From assembly GCF_002632755.1 (NCBI RefSeq), contig NZ_NJAK01000001.1:3100001-3164000 (forward strand): a DNA stretch of 64,000 nt. Direction: 5' to 3'. Of the stretch, positions 40,777 through 51,016 are shown in pieces. A program made the position numbers and the translations under genes. Origin of the DNA: Xenorhabdus ishibashii (GTDB lineage: Bacteria; Pseudomonadota; Gammaproteobacteria; Enterobacterales; Enterobacteriaceae). The notes below the pieces were generated by a model that did no database searches, was not told the origin of the DNA, and saw nothing but the letters and a program-made list of their open reading frames with translations. Position 1 is the stretch's first letter; each line of letters starts with the position of its first letter.

Positions 40777-41129
40777 AAATGATTCCTTATGCTAATCAGT
40801 AATGTTTATCAAATAAATTTAAAATAGCTAAGTAATCAATTTCGTCAATAAATATTAAGTAAAATTATAGATATATAATTATGAGTATACTAAGTATAGT
40901 AACTATTTAGCTTTTGTCGGTATATTAATAATTAGACTATTTAAAAACAAATAGTTAGGTTGAAATGGTAAATAAATTTACAACCTATTTAACTTCTATA
41001 TAACTTCATGTACTCGGTAACATTCAAGTTGCTACGAGGTGGCAGGGAGTTTGTTGAAACTACGTAGTGGGTGTGAAATTGCAGCGTATGGGCGGTTTCA
41101 TCCCGCCCATTTATATGAGTAAACAGAAA
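40777..41129. other. phoP-purB intergenic region
   Basis: The left part is AT-rich and should contain the phoP promoter. The right part (about 41015-41115) is different in composition. It contains CATTCAAGTTGCTACGAGG and an 8-bp inverted repeat, ATGGGCGG with CCGCCCAT (about 41090-41113). The first motif recalls a dispersed intergenic repeat of Photorhabdus and Xenorhabdus, and the hairpin may terminate purB. Confidence 0.4.
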
Positions 41130-42551
<1,422 letters not shown>

Positions 42552-42579
42552 TTAACAGTTTTTAGCTAATAGTCTTTAT

Positions 42580-43206
42580 CTAACAATTAGCGATGATCTC
42601 TTTTGCCTGTCGGATCAGGCGCTGACGCGAAAACATGATTTGCAGGCGGCCACCGCCAACTTGTCGCCATAAAACGGCACTGCGGATACCGGCCAGCAAC
42701 ACAGATCTGACTTTTGCCTGAATTAATGTATTACGTAATACGTCAGGTGAACCCGTCACCTGAATGCGTGGTCCCAGTGGGCTGATAACATCGACATAAA
42801 TTCCAGCCAGGGCGTTGAGCATTCCCTCTGACATAGGCTCAAAATGGGCTTGCTGACGTTCTAATTGTTCAATGCGATTTGTCAATTGGTTGATGCCAGA
42901 TTGATTTTTATTCAAACGGCGTTCCAGTACCATCAAACTCAGCATATAGCGGGTAAGATCAGCAGAAACGCCACTATGTGAACCATTGAACATTCCCAAC
43001 ATGGCATCAAGGCCAATACGCAGGTTGCAGGCGTTATTGCCAAAAACATCCAGCGTGGATGTTGGGTTCATGTTCAGGATGCTGTTTATCATGATCTCAA
43101 AAGCATCAGTATCACACTGGCCTTCATGGGCAAGTTTTTGTACCAGACGGCCTGACTGGCAGATACCTGCCAGAGCCAGTGTAATATCGTAATAATTTTT
43201 AGCCAC
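42580..43206 (-). CDS. hflD: high frequency lysogenization protein HflD
   Basis: HflD is a peripheral inner-membrane protein that binds phage lambda CII in E. coli. The 208-residue product is full length, with typical segments such as [26 protein letters not shown] and [17 protein letters not shown]. It follows mnmA with a 2-bp gap and precedes purB, the normal mnmA-hflD-purB order. Confidence 0.94.
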   Translation of the reverse strand: MAKNYYDITLALAGICQSGRLVQKLAHEGQCDTDAFEIMINSILNMNPTSTLDVFGNNACNLRIGLDAMLGMFNGSHSGVSADLTRYMLSLMVLERRLNKNQSGINQLTNRIEQLERQQAHFEPMSEGMLNALAGIYVDVISPLGPRIQVTGSPDVLRNTLIQAKVRSVLLAGIRSAVLWRQVGGGRLQIMFSRQRLIRQAKEIIANC

Positions 43207-43208
43207 AA

Positions 43209-44312
43209 CTACTCCTGTATACGTTGTTCGATTACGCCACCACCGAGACAGATTTCACCTTGATAAAACACGGCAGATTGACCAGGGGTGACAGCGGCAA
43301 CAGGGCTATCAAAACGAACCTCAATTTTATCTTCGCCCAGAGGGACGACAGTGCAGGGAATGTCATGCTGACGGTAACGTGTTTTAACTACACAGCGTAT
43401 TTCTGCTTGCAGGGAGTGGCGATCAACCCAATGAAGTTGCTGGGCAATCAAACCGACAGACATCAAGCGAGGATGTTCATGGCCTTGGGCAACAATCAGT
43501 ATGTTATTTTCGACATCTTTATCAACGACATACCAAGGTTCTTCACTGCCATTTTTCGTACCCCCAATTCTTAGTCCCTTGCGTTGGCCGAGCGTATGGT
43601 ACATCAAGCCAGTATGTTGGCCGATAGTTTGTCCATCCACGGTTATAATTGGGCCAGGCTGGGCGGGTAAATAGCGCCCAAGGAAATCACGGAACTTACG
43701 CTCACCAATAAAGCAGATACCGGTTGAATCTTTTTTCTTTGCGGTAACCAGGCCAATTTCTTCGGCAATGCGGCGTACTTCGGGTTTTTCCAATTCTCCT
43801 ACTGGAAACAGGCTCTTGGCAACTTGCTGGTGGCTTAAGGTATATAAGAAATAGCTTTGATCTTTGTTGTCATCCAGGCCACGGAGCAATTGGCTAGTGC
43901 CGTTCACATCCCGACGACGGACATAATGTCCGGTTGCGATATAGTCAGCACCTAAATCCTCTGCGGCAAATTCCAAAAATGCTTTGAATTTGATTTCTTT
44001 ATTGCAAAGAATGTCCGGATTTGGTGTTCTGCCTGCTTTATATTCAGCAAGAAAATGTTCGAATACATTATCCCAATACTCGGCTGCAAAATTGATGGTA
44101 TGCAATTCTATACCCAGTTTGTCACAAACGGCCTGGGCATCGGCAAGATCGGTGGCAGCCGAGCAATACTCTTCACTATCGTCTTCTTCCCAGTTTTTCA
44201 TGAACAGGCCAGCTACCTGGTAGCCCTGCTGTTGCAGAAGGTAGGCGGAAACGGATGAATCAACACCGCCGGACATGCCGACAATGACTTTTTTCTGGCT
44301 GTTATCTGACAT
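43209..44312 (-). CDS. mnmA: tRNA 2-thiouridylase MnmA
   Basis: MnmA puts sulfur on U34 of Lys, Glu and Gln tRNAs. It has the PP-loop GMSGGVDSS near residue 12, the catalytic cysteine in [12 protein letters not shown] and the second in [10 protein letters not shown]. It is 367 residues. hflD follows 2 bp later, so the two are co-translated. Confidence 0.97.
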   Translation of the reverse strand: MSDNSQKKVIVGMSGGVDSSVSAYLLQQQGYQVAGLFMKNWEEDDSEEYCSAATDLADAQAVCDKLGIELHTINFAAEYWDNVFEHFLAEYKAGRTPNPDILCNKEIKFKAFLEFAAEDLGADYIATGHYVRRRDVNGTSQLLRGLDDNKDQSYFLYTLSHQQVAKSLFPVGELEKPEVRRIAEEIGLVTAKKKDSTGICFIGERKFRDFLGRYLPAQPGPIITVDGQTIGQHTGLMYHTLGQRKGLRIGGTKNGSEEPWYVVDKDVENNILIVAQGHEHPRLMSVGLIAQQLHWVDRHSLQAEIRCVVKTRYRQHDIPCTVVPLGEDKIEVRFDSPVAAVTPGQSAVFYQGEICLGGGVIEQRIQE

Positions 44313-44386
44313 GGATAATATCTCACTGCGGAAAAAAACAAACGCAATACTTTAGCACGTTGGCAGCCAAGGTGCATCAAACGTCT

Positions 44387-44839
44387 TCATTTGAAGAACG
44401 GTGAACCATAATAATCCAGTATCGATAGTGGATAAGTTTTGTGCTCTAAATAGCAGAGAAGACTTTCAGTAACCAGAGGGGAACGTAACTGTGAACTATT
44501 AAGGATTTCTTCTGCACTTAACCAGTGGCAGCAATGGATATCATTATCTTGTGGATTGGTGCTCAGAATTTTTTCCATTTCAACCAAGAATAAAAAACGG
44601 ATAAATGGCGTTCCATCCGGTGCAACCCATTGGTGCAGTTTTAAAAATGCTTGCGGTTGCGCACGAATTCCGGTTTCTTCCCATAATTCCCGTTCAGCAG
44701 CCTCCAGTAATGTTTCATCAGCTTCAAGATGGCCTGCGGGTTGATTCCACAGAGGTTTGCCGTTGATCAACTCTTCAACAACCAAAAACTTATTTTCTGC
44801 ATGAACAAGGCAGGCAACTGTAACATGTGGACTAAACAA
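44387..44839 (-). CDS. nudJ: Nudix phosphatase NudJ
   Basis: NudJ hydrolyses nucleoside di- and triphosphates and HMP-pyrophosphate. The Nudix box runs from GHLEADE to REL.EETGI (about residues 37-59). The N terminus [19 protein letters not shown] matches E. coli YmfB. It is 150 residues. Its start overlaps the rluE stop by 8 bp, so rluE-nudJ form a pair. Confidence 0.94.
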   Translation of the reverse strand: MFSPHVTVACLVHAENKFLVVEELINGKPLWNQPAGHLEADETLLEAAERELWEETGIRAQPQAFLKLHQWVAPDGTPFIRFLFLVEMEKILSTNPQDNDIHCCHWLSAEEILNSSQLRSPLVTESLLCYLEHKTYPLSILDYYGSPFFK

Positions 44840-45461
44840 GGTTAATTTCTCTCCATTCTCCAGGGGATAGTGAGTCTAATTGCGTCAAACCCATACTAAA
44901 ACGGATTAGGCGCAGTGTAGGATAACCCACATGGGCGGTCATTCTACGTACCTGTCGGTTACGTCCTTCATATAACGTAATTTTAAGCCAACTGACCGGA
45001 ATGTTTTTTCGTTCACGGATAGGAGGTGTTCTCTCCCAGAGCCATTCCGGCTCTTCCACTAATTCAGCTCCAGCGGGCAAAGTCGGGCCATCTTTCAATA
45101 AAACGCCGCTATGAAGTTTATTCAGCGCAGTTTCATCAGGAATGCCCTCGACCTGAACATAATAAACTTTAGCGGTTTTTTTATCGGGTTGAGTCAATTT
45201 GGCCTGCAATTTTCCATCATTGGTCAACACCAGCAAGCCTTCACTATCACGATCCAGACGACCGGCGGCATAAACATCAGTAAACGGGATAAAATCTTTT
45301 AACGTTGTCCTTCCCATTTCATCGGTAAATTGGGGTAAGACATCATAAGGTTTGTTAAAAATCAAAACACGACGAGGACCGATTGTTTTTTTTAGGGTTC
45401 TGTTATTTTTTCTTTGGCTGAATCGGTTAAGTTGGCGTTTTTTAAAAGAGATATTTGTCAT
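44832..45461 (-). CDS. rluE: 23S rRNA pseudouridine synthase RluE
   Basis: RluE makes pseudouridine 2457 in 23S rRNA. The RsuA-family catalytic motif [11 protein letters not shown] and [12 protein letters not shown] are present. A basic N-terminal tail replaces an S4 domain. It is 209 residues. It is divergent from icd across 140 bp. Confidence 0.95.
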   Translation of the reverse strand: MTNISFKKRQLNRFSQRKNNRTLKKTIGPRRVLIFNKPYDVLPQFTDEMGRTTLKDFIPFTDVYAAGRLDRDSEGLLVLTNDGKLQAKLTQPDKKTAKVYYVQVEGIPDETALNKLHSGVLLKDGPTLPAGAELVEEPEWLWERTPPIRERKNIPVSWLKITLYEGRNRQVRRMTAHVGYPTLRLIRFSMGLTQLDSLSPGEWREINLV

Positions 45462-45601
45462 GATAAGCCATCGTTAAAAATTAGGGTGCGTATTATACCT
45501 TAAATCTGCGACCGTTGGCGTTTGCAGAATATTCAAGTAGTATTGACACGTCCCTTACAAAAAATTAACAAGGCATTGCGCTTATTTGAAAGGAGAGGTT
45601 A

Positions 45602-46855
45602 ATGGAAAGCAAAGTAGTTGTTCCGGCGGAAGGTAAAAAAATTACTATTGATGCCAAAGGTAAATTAAGTGTTCCGAATAACCCTATTATCCCTTATATC
45701 GAAGGGGATGGCATTGGTGTTGATGTTACGCCGGTCATGCTAAAAGTTGTTGATGCTGCGGTTCAGCAAGCGTATAGCGGTGAGCGCAAAATTTCCTGGA
45801 TGGAAATCTACACAGGTGAAAAATCCACGCATGTCTATGGTAAAGATGTTTGGTTGCCAGATGAAACGCTGGATTTGATCCGTGAATACCGTGTTGCTAT
45901 CAAAGGCCCTCTGACAACACCAGTAGGTGGTGGTATTCGTTCGCTGAACGTCGCACTGCGTCAGCAATTGGATCTGTATGTCTGCCTGCGTCCGGTTCGT
46001 TACTATCAAGGCACGCCAAGCCCTGTTAAGCAGCCTGAACTGACCGATATGGTTATTTTCCGTGAAAACGCTGAAGACATTTATGCGGGTATTGAGTGGA
46101 AAGCGGGTTCAGCGGAAGCGGACAAAGTAATTAAATTCCTGCAAGATGAAATGGGTGTTAGTAAGATCCGTTTCCCTCAACAATGTGGTATCGGTGTAAA
46201 ACCCTGTTCAGAAGAAGGTACTAAACGTTTAGTACGTGCCGCGATTGAATATGCCATTGATAATGACCGTGAATCAGTCACTCTGGTTCATAAAGGCAAT
46301 ATCATGAAATTCACCGAAGGTGCGTTCAAAGATTGGGGTTATGAACTGGCTCGCACTGAGTTCGGCGGAGAACTGTTGGATGGTGGTCCGTGGGTTAAGA
46401 TCAAGAATCCTAAAAATGGCAAAGATATCATCATTAAGGATGTCATTGCAGATGCTTTCTTGCAACAGATCCTGCTGCGTCCGGCAGAGTATGATGTTAT
46501 TGCTTGTATGAACCTGAATGGTGACTACATTTCTGATGCCCTGGCTGCACAGGTAGGCGGCATCGGTATTGCTCCAGGCGCAAACATTGGCGATGAATGC
46601 GCGCTGTTCGAAGCAACACACGGTACTGCACCTAAATATGCGGGTCAGGATAAAGTCAATCCTGGCTCAGTGATCCTTTCCGCTGAAATGATGTTACGCC
46701 ACATGGGATGGTTCGAAGCCGCAGACCTAATTGTTAAGGGAATGGAAGGCGCTATTGCTGCCAAGACTGTGACTTACGATTTTGAACGCCTGATGGATGG
46801 CGCTAAGCTGCTGAAATGTAGCGAATTCGGTGATGCCATTATCTCTCATATGTAA
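45602..46855 (+). CDS. icd: isocitrate dehydrogenase [NADP]
   Basis: Icd oxidises isocitrate to 2-oxoglutarate in the TCA cycle. Substrate residues lie in [13 protein letters not shown], including the serine phosphorylated by AceK in E. coli. Also present are [14 protein letters not shown] and the NADP-site [11 protein letters not shown]. At 417 residues it is complete. The last 147 coding bases are duplicated at 50714, and an integrase remnant follows directly, so the present 3' end was probably supplied by an integrating phage, as with phage 21 and e14. Confidence 0.97.
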   Translation: MESKVVVPAEGKKITIDAKGKLSVPNNPIIPYIEGDGIGVDVTPVMLKVVDAAVQQAYSGERKISWMEIYTGEKSTHVYGKDVWLPDETLDLIREYRVAIKGPLTTPVGGGIRSLNVALRQQLDLYVCLRPVRYYQGTPSPVKQPELTDMVIFRENAEDIYAGIEWKAGSAEADKVIKFLQDEMGVSKIRFPQQCGIGVKPCSEEGTKRLVRAAIEYAIDNDRESVTLVHKGNIMKFTEGAFKDWGYELARTEFGGELLDGGPWVKIKNPKNGKDIIIKDVIADAFLQQILLRPAEYDVIACMNLNGDYISDALAAQVGGIGIAPGANIGDECALFEATHGTAPKYAGQDKVNPGSVILSAEMMLRHMGWFEAADLIVKGMEGAIAAKTVTYDFERLMDGAKLLKCSEFGDAIISHM

Positions 46856-46906
46856 CAGTCACTGATTGAAACAGATAACGGGGACTTAATGGTTCCCGTT
46901 GTTTTA
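46709..46906 (+). repeat. icd 3'-end repeat, left copy (attachment region)
   Basis: This 198-bp segment starts at TGGTTCGAAGCC within icd and ends after CCCGTTGTTTT. It recurs at 50714-50911 without length change. The first 24 bases are identical and divergence rises after GATGGATG, which suggests the recombination core lies in the first part. Confidence 0.85.
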
Positions 46907-46910
46907 TTAT
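46877..46910 (+). terminator. icd terminator
   Basis: AACGGG and CCCGTT, 12 bases apart, form a stem extended by partial pairing and followed by GTTTTATTAT. The distal copy of this segment (near 50882) has lost the left arm. Confidence 0.65.
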
Positions 46911-46967
46911 AACGTGAGTAACGGTTATCAAAAAGTTATCAAAACAATTTATCAAAACTCAGGTATT

Positions 46968-47270
46968 TTAGATCACAATTTTTATCCAATCTTTACCGCG
47001 GTCATCGTGATATTTATCGGTCTGTTGTTGTGTTTTGTGCCCTAATAAATCCTTCGTTTTAATACCCTGTTCGCGATATAGGCGTTCTGACAATGAACGC
47101 TGTTCGTGGAAAGAGGCAGGAGTTCCTTCCCCCCAATCAATTTCTGCTTTATCGCGTGCTTTTTTGAAATTTGTCGTTAGTGTATTGGCCGTTACTTTTC
47201 CTCCACGTTTAGATTGCGATGTAGTGTGAAAATAGTGAACTAAATAGGGACTAACAACACGATCACGGCA
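46968..47270 (-). pseudogene. phage integrase, C-terminal fragment
   Basis: The fragment keeps the second half of a lambda-type tyrosine recombinase: the HxxR box in SFHEQRSLSERL, LLGHK and the tyrosine nucleophile in TDKYHDDRGKDW near the end. Homology stops near the codon at 47270, beyond which the frame continues into unrelated phage sequence. The N-terminal domains and the first catalytic arginine are missing, so it is inactive. It points away from icd, as int does in icd-targeting phages. Confidence 0.85.
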
Positions 47271-47475
47271 GGCCAGCATTCTGGCTAAACAGCGCACCCA
47301 AGATCTGCATGACGCCATCGAGTCCGACCCGTACCGCAAGGCCACACATGCCCGTTTAGAAGCCGAAAAGCAGTTGCAGCGCCAGATTGCGGACAGGGCT
47401 ATACAGAATGCCGAAGAGGTTGAGCGCCGTAAACAGGATATTGCGGCGAAATATCCAAAAACTGGAGCCGGGTAA
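47270..47475 (+). pseudogene. phage gene 3' remnant
   Basis: The plus-strand frame reads LAKQRTQDLHDAIESDPYRK and continues as a charged helical stretch to KYPKTGAG and TAA at 47473. It has no start and is joined at 47270 to the integrase fragment, so it is the tail of a phage gene whose 5' part was deleted. Its composition is clearly richer in GC than the host. I cannot name the gene. Confidence 0.5.
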
Positions 47476-48178
47476 TACTATCCGGTTGTATGAAGTGGAT
47501 GGAACCGCGTTCGGTGCAGACGTTTTGCGCTTCCATGCTTACGGTATTCCCCTCACACCTGACGAAATTGAGGCAGCAAAGCATAAACCCAAACCGAAAT
47601 CTATTTGGTGGCAAGGAGAAGAATATGGTGCGTGGCCTGTTAAAATGGAGGGGCTGGAGATGTCCAGTGACGGACAGTCAGCCCATCCGAAATTAACCAT
47701 CGCTAACCTCAACGGGGTCGTGACAGCGCTTTGCTTGCGATTTGACGACATGGTTCAGGCTAAGGTGATTATTCATGACACTTTTGTGCATTATCTGGAT
47801 GCGGTGAACTTTCCAGAGGGGAACCCGACCACCAACCCCGAACAGGAGCGGAAACAGGTTTTCTATGTTGACCGAAAAGAGTCAGAAACAGATGTATCGG
47901 TCACATTCGAGCTGGCCAGTCCTGCTGATTTGGAAGGACTCAGAATACCCACGCGACAAATCCATAGCTTGTGCACATGGTGCTCACGGGGCTGGTATCG
48001 CACAGGGAAGGGCTGTGATTATGCCGGAAACCGTTACTTTGATGAAAACGATAATCCGGTTGATGATCCCAGTAAAGACAGATGCTCCGGCTTACTCAGG
48101 GCGTGTAAGTTGCGATTTTGTGAAGATGAATCTTTACCATTTGGCGGTTTTCCCGGCGCGGCATTAATCAGGCGGTGA
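47441..48178 (+). CDS. phage minor tail protein L
   Basis: This is a lambda gpL-type tail-tip protein with an iron-sulfur-type cysteine set in its C-terminal part (CTWCSRG, GCDY, RCSGLLRACK.RFC). The match to gpL includes DAVNFPEGN and the FGGFPG end. Family similarity begins at IQKLEPGN (47453). TTG at 47441 is the nearest start; the open frame extends to 47387 in sequence overlapping the previous remnant. The native start may be lost. Confidence 0.8.
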   Translation: MRRNIQKLEPGNTIRLYEVDGTAFGADVLRFHAYGIPLTPDEIEAAKHKPKPKSIWWQGEEYGAWPVKMEGLEMSSDGQSAHPKLTIANLNGVVTALCLRFDDMVQAKVIIHDTFVHYLDAVNFPEGNPTTNPEQERKQVFYVDRKESETDVSVTFELASPADLEGLRIPTRQIHSLCTWCSRGWYRTGKGCDYAGNRYFDENDNPVDDPSKDRCSGLLRACKLRFCEDESLPFGGFPGAALIRR

Positions 48179-48180
48179 CG

Positions 48181-48576
48181 ATGCGTGACAATACATTACA
48201 GGCAATCTTTGCACACGCCAAATCAGAATATCCCAACGAATGCTGTGGCGTGATTGCTCAAAAAAGTCGTGTAGAAAAATACTTTCCTTGTAAAAACTTA
48301 GCCCTCAACCCCACCGAACAATTTCACCTTGCCCCACTTGATTATGCCAAAGCTAGCGAATGGGGCACGATTACCGGCATCGTTCATAGCCACCCGGACG
48401 CCACCACCCAGCCGAGTGAACTGGATGCTGCCCAATGTGATACCACTGAACTACCGTGGCATATTGTCAGTTGGCCGGAAGGTGATTTCAGGACTATCTA
48501 CCCACGCGGTGAATTGCCGTTGGTGGGTCGCCCATTCGTGTTGGGTATGGTGGGTATTGGAAAGACAGAACTGTGA
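48181..48576 (+). CDS. phage tail assembly protein K, truncated
   Basis: Lambda gpK combines an N-terminal JAMM/MPN domain with a C-terminal NlpC/P60 domain. Here the JAMM part is intact (ECCGVIA, then HSHPDATTQPSELD fitting HxHx7Sx2D). The protein leaves the family pattern after RPFVLGM and ends about 10 residues later, so the NlpC/P60 domain is missing. GTG at 48175, overlapping the L stop, is an alternative start. Confidence 0.8.
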   Translation: MRDNTLQAIFAHAKSEYPNECCGVIAQKSRVEKYFPCKNLALNPTEQFHLAPLDYAKASEWGTITGIVHSHPDATTQPSELDAAQCDTTELPWHIVSWPEGDFRTIYPRGELPLVGRPFVLGMVGIGKTEL

Positions 48577-48660
48577 AGATGCTGCGATATGAGAAATTGC
48601 ATAAATAATAAATCATAACTAGCATGGAGAAATATTACCGAAGAAATAAAAGGGGTAAGG

Positions 48661-49005
48661 ATGAATAGGGTATTAATTGTTGTGTTTTTTGGATTATCAC
48701 TAGTGGCTTGTAAGCCTACAGAAAAAGACTTTATTAACATAGGCGAATCTATTGTTAGAGATAACCTCAAAGATCCAGATAGTGCAAAATTTGATTCATT
48801 CTACCCCTCGCAAGATGAATCAGATGGTTATGTATGTGGGATGGTTAATGCCAAAAATACATATGGTGGGTACACAGGGAAAAAACCATATTATGTTTAT
48901 ATTGAAACCAAAGGCGGTAAGCTAAAACATCATGGACCTGTAGTTATAGTGGACGATGATGACCAAGCTGGCTTGGAGAATTTCAGATTGTTATGTAAGA
49001 AATAA
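48661..49005 (+). CDS. small phage-borne lipoprotein
   Basis: The 114-residue product has a signal peptide with lipobox LSLVAC (Cys17). The body contains NLKDPDSAKFDSFYPS, YVCGMVNAKN and YGGYTGKKPYYVYI, which I recall in small lipoproteins carried as morons in enterobacterial prophages. The second cysteine pair could form a disulfide. It follows GGGGTAAGG and ends before a strong terminator, so it is its own unit. The function is unknown. Confidence 0.7.
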   Translation: MNRVLIVVFFGLSLVACKPTEKDFINIGESIVRDNLKDPDSAKFDSFYPSQDESDGYVCGMVNAKNTYGGYTGKKPYYVYIETKGGKLKHHGPVVIVDDDDQAGLENFRLLCKK

Positions 49006-49045
49006 TAACGCAATCCTATTGCTTAAGCTTCTTTTCAGTCCAACC

Positions 49046-49068
49046 AACCCTCTTCGGAGGGTTTTTTT
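49046..49068 (+). terminator. terminator after the lipoprotein gene
   Basis: AACCCTC and GAGGGTT enclose a TTCG tetraloop and run into seven T. Confidence 0.88.
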
Positions 49069-49081
49069 ATAGGTGAATAAT

Positions 49082-49534
49082 ATGGCTTTTATCGATACCC
49101 CCGTGCGCACCGTGCGCTTACATGGCACTCTTATTTCCCGCTTCGGCAAAGAATTTCAATATAAAGCACGGGATGCCCGACATGCTATTAACGCCATGCG
49201 TAACCTGTTACCCGGTTTTGAAAAATATATGACCGAGGCGCATAAAAAAGGGCTAACGTTTTCTATTTTTGTGGGTGACAGAAATATCAGTCAGGATGAA
49301 CTTGAGATGACAAAAGGCACGGAAGATATTCATATCCTGCCTGTCATTATTGGTAGTAAACGCGCGGGATTATTTCAGACTATTTTAGGTGTGGCATTAG
49401 TTGCTATTGCAGCATACGCAACAGGTGGTGTTGGAGCGGCATTTGCCGCCCAAGGATTTTGGGGAGGAGCAGCGATGGTGGGCGCATCAATGGCACTCGG
49501 TGGCGTTGTCCAAATGTTACCAGCGATGTACTGA
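49082..49534 (+). CDS. phage tail assembly protein I, truncated
   Basis: Lambda gpI family: VRLHGTLISRFGKEF at the start, then the glycine/alanine-rich hydrophobic segment (LGVALVAIAAYATGGVGAAF to GGVVQML). The usual C-terminal third is missing; the protein stops after MLPAMY at 150 residues. ATG at 49082 follows AGGTGA; GTG at 49073 is an alternative. Confidence 0.8.
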   Translation: MAFIDTPVRTVRLHGTLISRFGKEFQYKARDARHAINAMRNLLPGFEKYMTEAHKKGLTFSIFVGDRNISQDELEMTKGTEDIHILPVIIGSKRAGLFQTILGVALVAIAAYATGGVGAAFAAQGFWGGAAMVGASMALGGVVQMLPAMY

Positions 49535-49594
49535 GGGTGATCTACTGAAATGGCAAGAAGAGGATACTATTTTCTAGGGATTATAGGAGGTTAG

Positions 49595-49702
49595 ATGGAA
49601 TGTAATTTTATATTTCATGAATCAATCAAACTAGCTGCATGGCAACAGCTCAAAGAAGTTTTCGCTACCAACCAACCCCAACGTATCATCAAAATGTGCT
49701 AA
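49595..49702 (+). CDS. possible 35-residue peptide
   Basis: A consensus AGGAGG lies four bases before ATG at 49595. The peptide MECNFIFHESIKLAAWQQL... has no recognised relative. It sits in about 380 bp of rearranged sequence between gpI and relB. It may be a moron or a gene remnant. Confidence 0.3.
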   Translation: MECNFIFHESIKLAAWQQLKEVFATNQPQRIIKMC

Positions 49703-49875
49703 TAGAGTAAGGTGAATACTGGAAAAAGTAACGGAACATATTCAAGTTAAACCTGTTCAAAAGGATAATTGGAAGGTGCTACACAAACTGAGAATTCCAA
49801 ACTGTCCATTCTAACTCTAAGCCACGGCTGGCGTAAATTCCCACAAAACCCATTGTATTATAGATTAAATAGCAT

Positions 49876-49905
49876 ACAATGTAATACAAATGTAATTACA
49901 TATGG
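49876..49905. promoter_or_regulatory. relBE operator/promoter region
   Basis: TGTAATTACA at 49891-49900 is a perfect palindrome resembling the core of the E. coli relO operator, and a partial copy (TGTAATACA) lies 11 bases upstream. CATACAAT just before could serve as a -10 region. RelB-RelE would autoregulate here. Confidence 0.55.
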
Positions 49906-49912
49906 TGATGCT

Positions 49913-50167
49913 ATGAGCACAATTCAGATTAGAGTGGATGAAGAACTTAAAAAAAGTGCTTATCAGGCACTTGAAAAAATGAACCTTTCTCCTTCCGATG
50001 CAATGCGGCTCTTCTTACGCTATGTAGCAGAAAATGAGAAACTGCCGTTCACAGAAGTATCTGTGATGGTCTCGGAGCAAGACGAAGATGAGGATATTCT
50101 TGATGTCGTGAGGGAGCGCTTAAAAAATCCCGCTAAACGCATCCGGGTAAATATCGATGAAATTTAA
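49913..50167 (+). CDS. relB: antitoxin RelB
   Basis: RelB neutralises RelE and represses the operon. The 84-residue product starts MSTIQIRVDEELKKSAYQAL (ribbon-helix-helix DNA-binding part), followed by MNLSPSDAMRLFLRYVAENEKLPF and an acidic tail. The open frame extends to 49769, but ATG at 49913 sits correctly after the operator. It overlaps relE by 11 bp. Confidence 0.9.
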   Translation: MSTIQIRVDEELKKSAYQALEKMNLSPSDAMRLFLRYVAENEKLPFTEVSVMVSEQDEDEDILDVVRERLKNPAKRIRVNIDEI

Positions 50168-50450
50168 CATTGAGTTTGACGAGCGTGCTTTAAAGGAATG
50201 GCATAAGCTGGATAATACCATCCGTGAGCAGTTTAAAAAGAAACTACGGAAGCTACAAGATAACCCTTATATCGAGTCAGCCAGATTACATGGTGATTTA
50301 GTTGACTGTTTTAAAATAAAACTTCGTTCTTCTGGATTTCGCCTTGTCTATCAGGTGATAGATGAAGATATTGTGATTTGGGTGATAGCGGTAGGCATAA
50401 GAGAAGACTCGAAAGCCTATAAGATAGCCAGCGAACGAATTGCACGATAA
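50157..50450 (+). CDS. relE: mRNA interferase toxin RelE
   Basis: RelE cuts mRNA in the ribosomal A site. The 97-residue protein aligns with E. coli RelE: FDERALKEWHKLDNTIREQF, then CFKIKLRSSGFRLVYQV and VGIREDSKAY. The key arginines and the lysine-rich helix are retained, so it is probably active. It lies inside the icd prophage relic; E. coli K-12 relBE is also prophage-borne. Confidence 0.92.
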   Translation: MKFNIEFDERALKEWHKLDNTIREQFKKKLRKLQDNPYIESARLHGDLVDCFKIKLRSSGFRLVYQVIDEDIVIWVIAVGIREDSKAYKIASERIAR

Positions 50451-50467
50451 GCCATAAATTTATAACT

Positions 50468-50488
50468 AACCCGCCCGCGCGGGTTTTT
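50468..50488 (+). terminator. relBE terminator
   Basis: AACCCGC and GCGGGTT enclose CCGC and are followed by TTT. A second weaker hairpin with six T (CCGC/GCGG, about 50499-50519) follows directly. Confidence 0.8.
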
Positions 50489-50536
50489 CATTTCTAAGGC
50501 CGCTTAATTGCGGTTTTTTCATTTATAGGTACTCAT

Positions 50537-50860
50537 ATGTCTATTGAGGAATTTAAATGGCGCACTCAAATTCAGGATTCGCCCAGCGGTGAATTTAAAC
50601 ACCGAATTAAATCGATTGAGTTTAGGGATGGTTACAAACAAATTTCTGCTGATGATATTAACCCAGAAAGTCAATCGTGGTCTTACTCTTATATCGGCGT
50701 GAAAGAAGAGGTGTGGTTCGAAGCCGCAGACCTAATTATTAAGGGAATGGAAGGTGCTATTGCTGCCAAGACTGTGACTTACGATTTTGAACGCCTGATG
50801 GATGTCTCTAAGTTTCTTAAATGTATCGATTTATGTGATGCTATTATTTCTTATGTGTGA
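50537..50860 (+). pseudogene. chimera of phage tail protein M N terminus and icd C terminus
   Basis: Residues 1-59 (FKWRTQIQDSPSGEFKHRI, FRDGYKQ) resemble the N terminus of lambda-type minor tail protein M. From WFEAADL the frame is the C-terminal 49 residues of isocitrate dehydrogenase with several substitutions, ending at a TGA. The junction coincides with the right icd repeat. It is most simply the displaced host icd end joined to a deleted tail gene, and is unlikely to function. Confidence 0.8.
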
Positions 50861-50911
50861 TAGTCACTAACAGAAACAGATAATGATTGCTTAATGGTCC
50901 CCGTTGTTTTT
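50714..50911 (+). repeat. icd 3'-end repeat, right copy
   Basis: This is colinear with 46709-46906. It is nearly identical for about 110 bases, then substituted in the last icd codons and in the terminator. That fits a displaced copy without selection. Confidence 0.85.
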
Positions 50912-51016
50912 ACTATTAAACAATGAAGTGAGATAATGCAATGATAGGCTATACTGATCTATAAATCATCTCATCATGGTGTACTTATGTGGAATAGTCA
51001 TCCTCAGAGAGGAAAT

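Larger units (their letters stand above)
46709..50911. mobile_element. degenerate lambdoid prophage inserted at icd
   Basis: The element is bounded by two directly repeated copies of the icd 3' end 4005 bp apart. It contains an integrase C terminus next to icd and tail genes L, K, I and M in truncated form, plus a lipoprotein moron and relBE. Replication, lysis, head and most tail genes are gone. The layout (integrase beside the intact icd) is that of phage 21/e14-type integration into icd. It cannot be mobile. Confidence 0.85.

Noticed and set aside
49717..49819. Frame reading LEKVTEHIQVKPVQKDNW upstream of relB.
   Set aside because: It has no start codon with a ribosome site and no recognised family; it may be a remnant but cannot be supported.
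49769..49912. Upstream extension of relB by 48 codons.
   Set aside because: It runs through the operator and promoter; ATG at 49913 gives the family N terminus.
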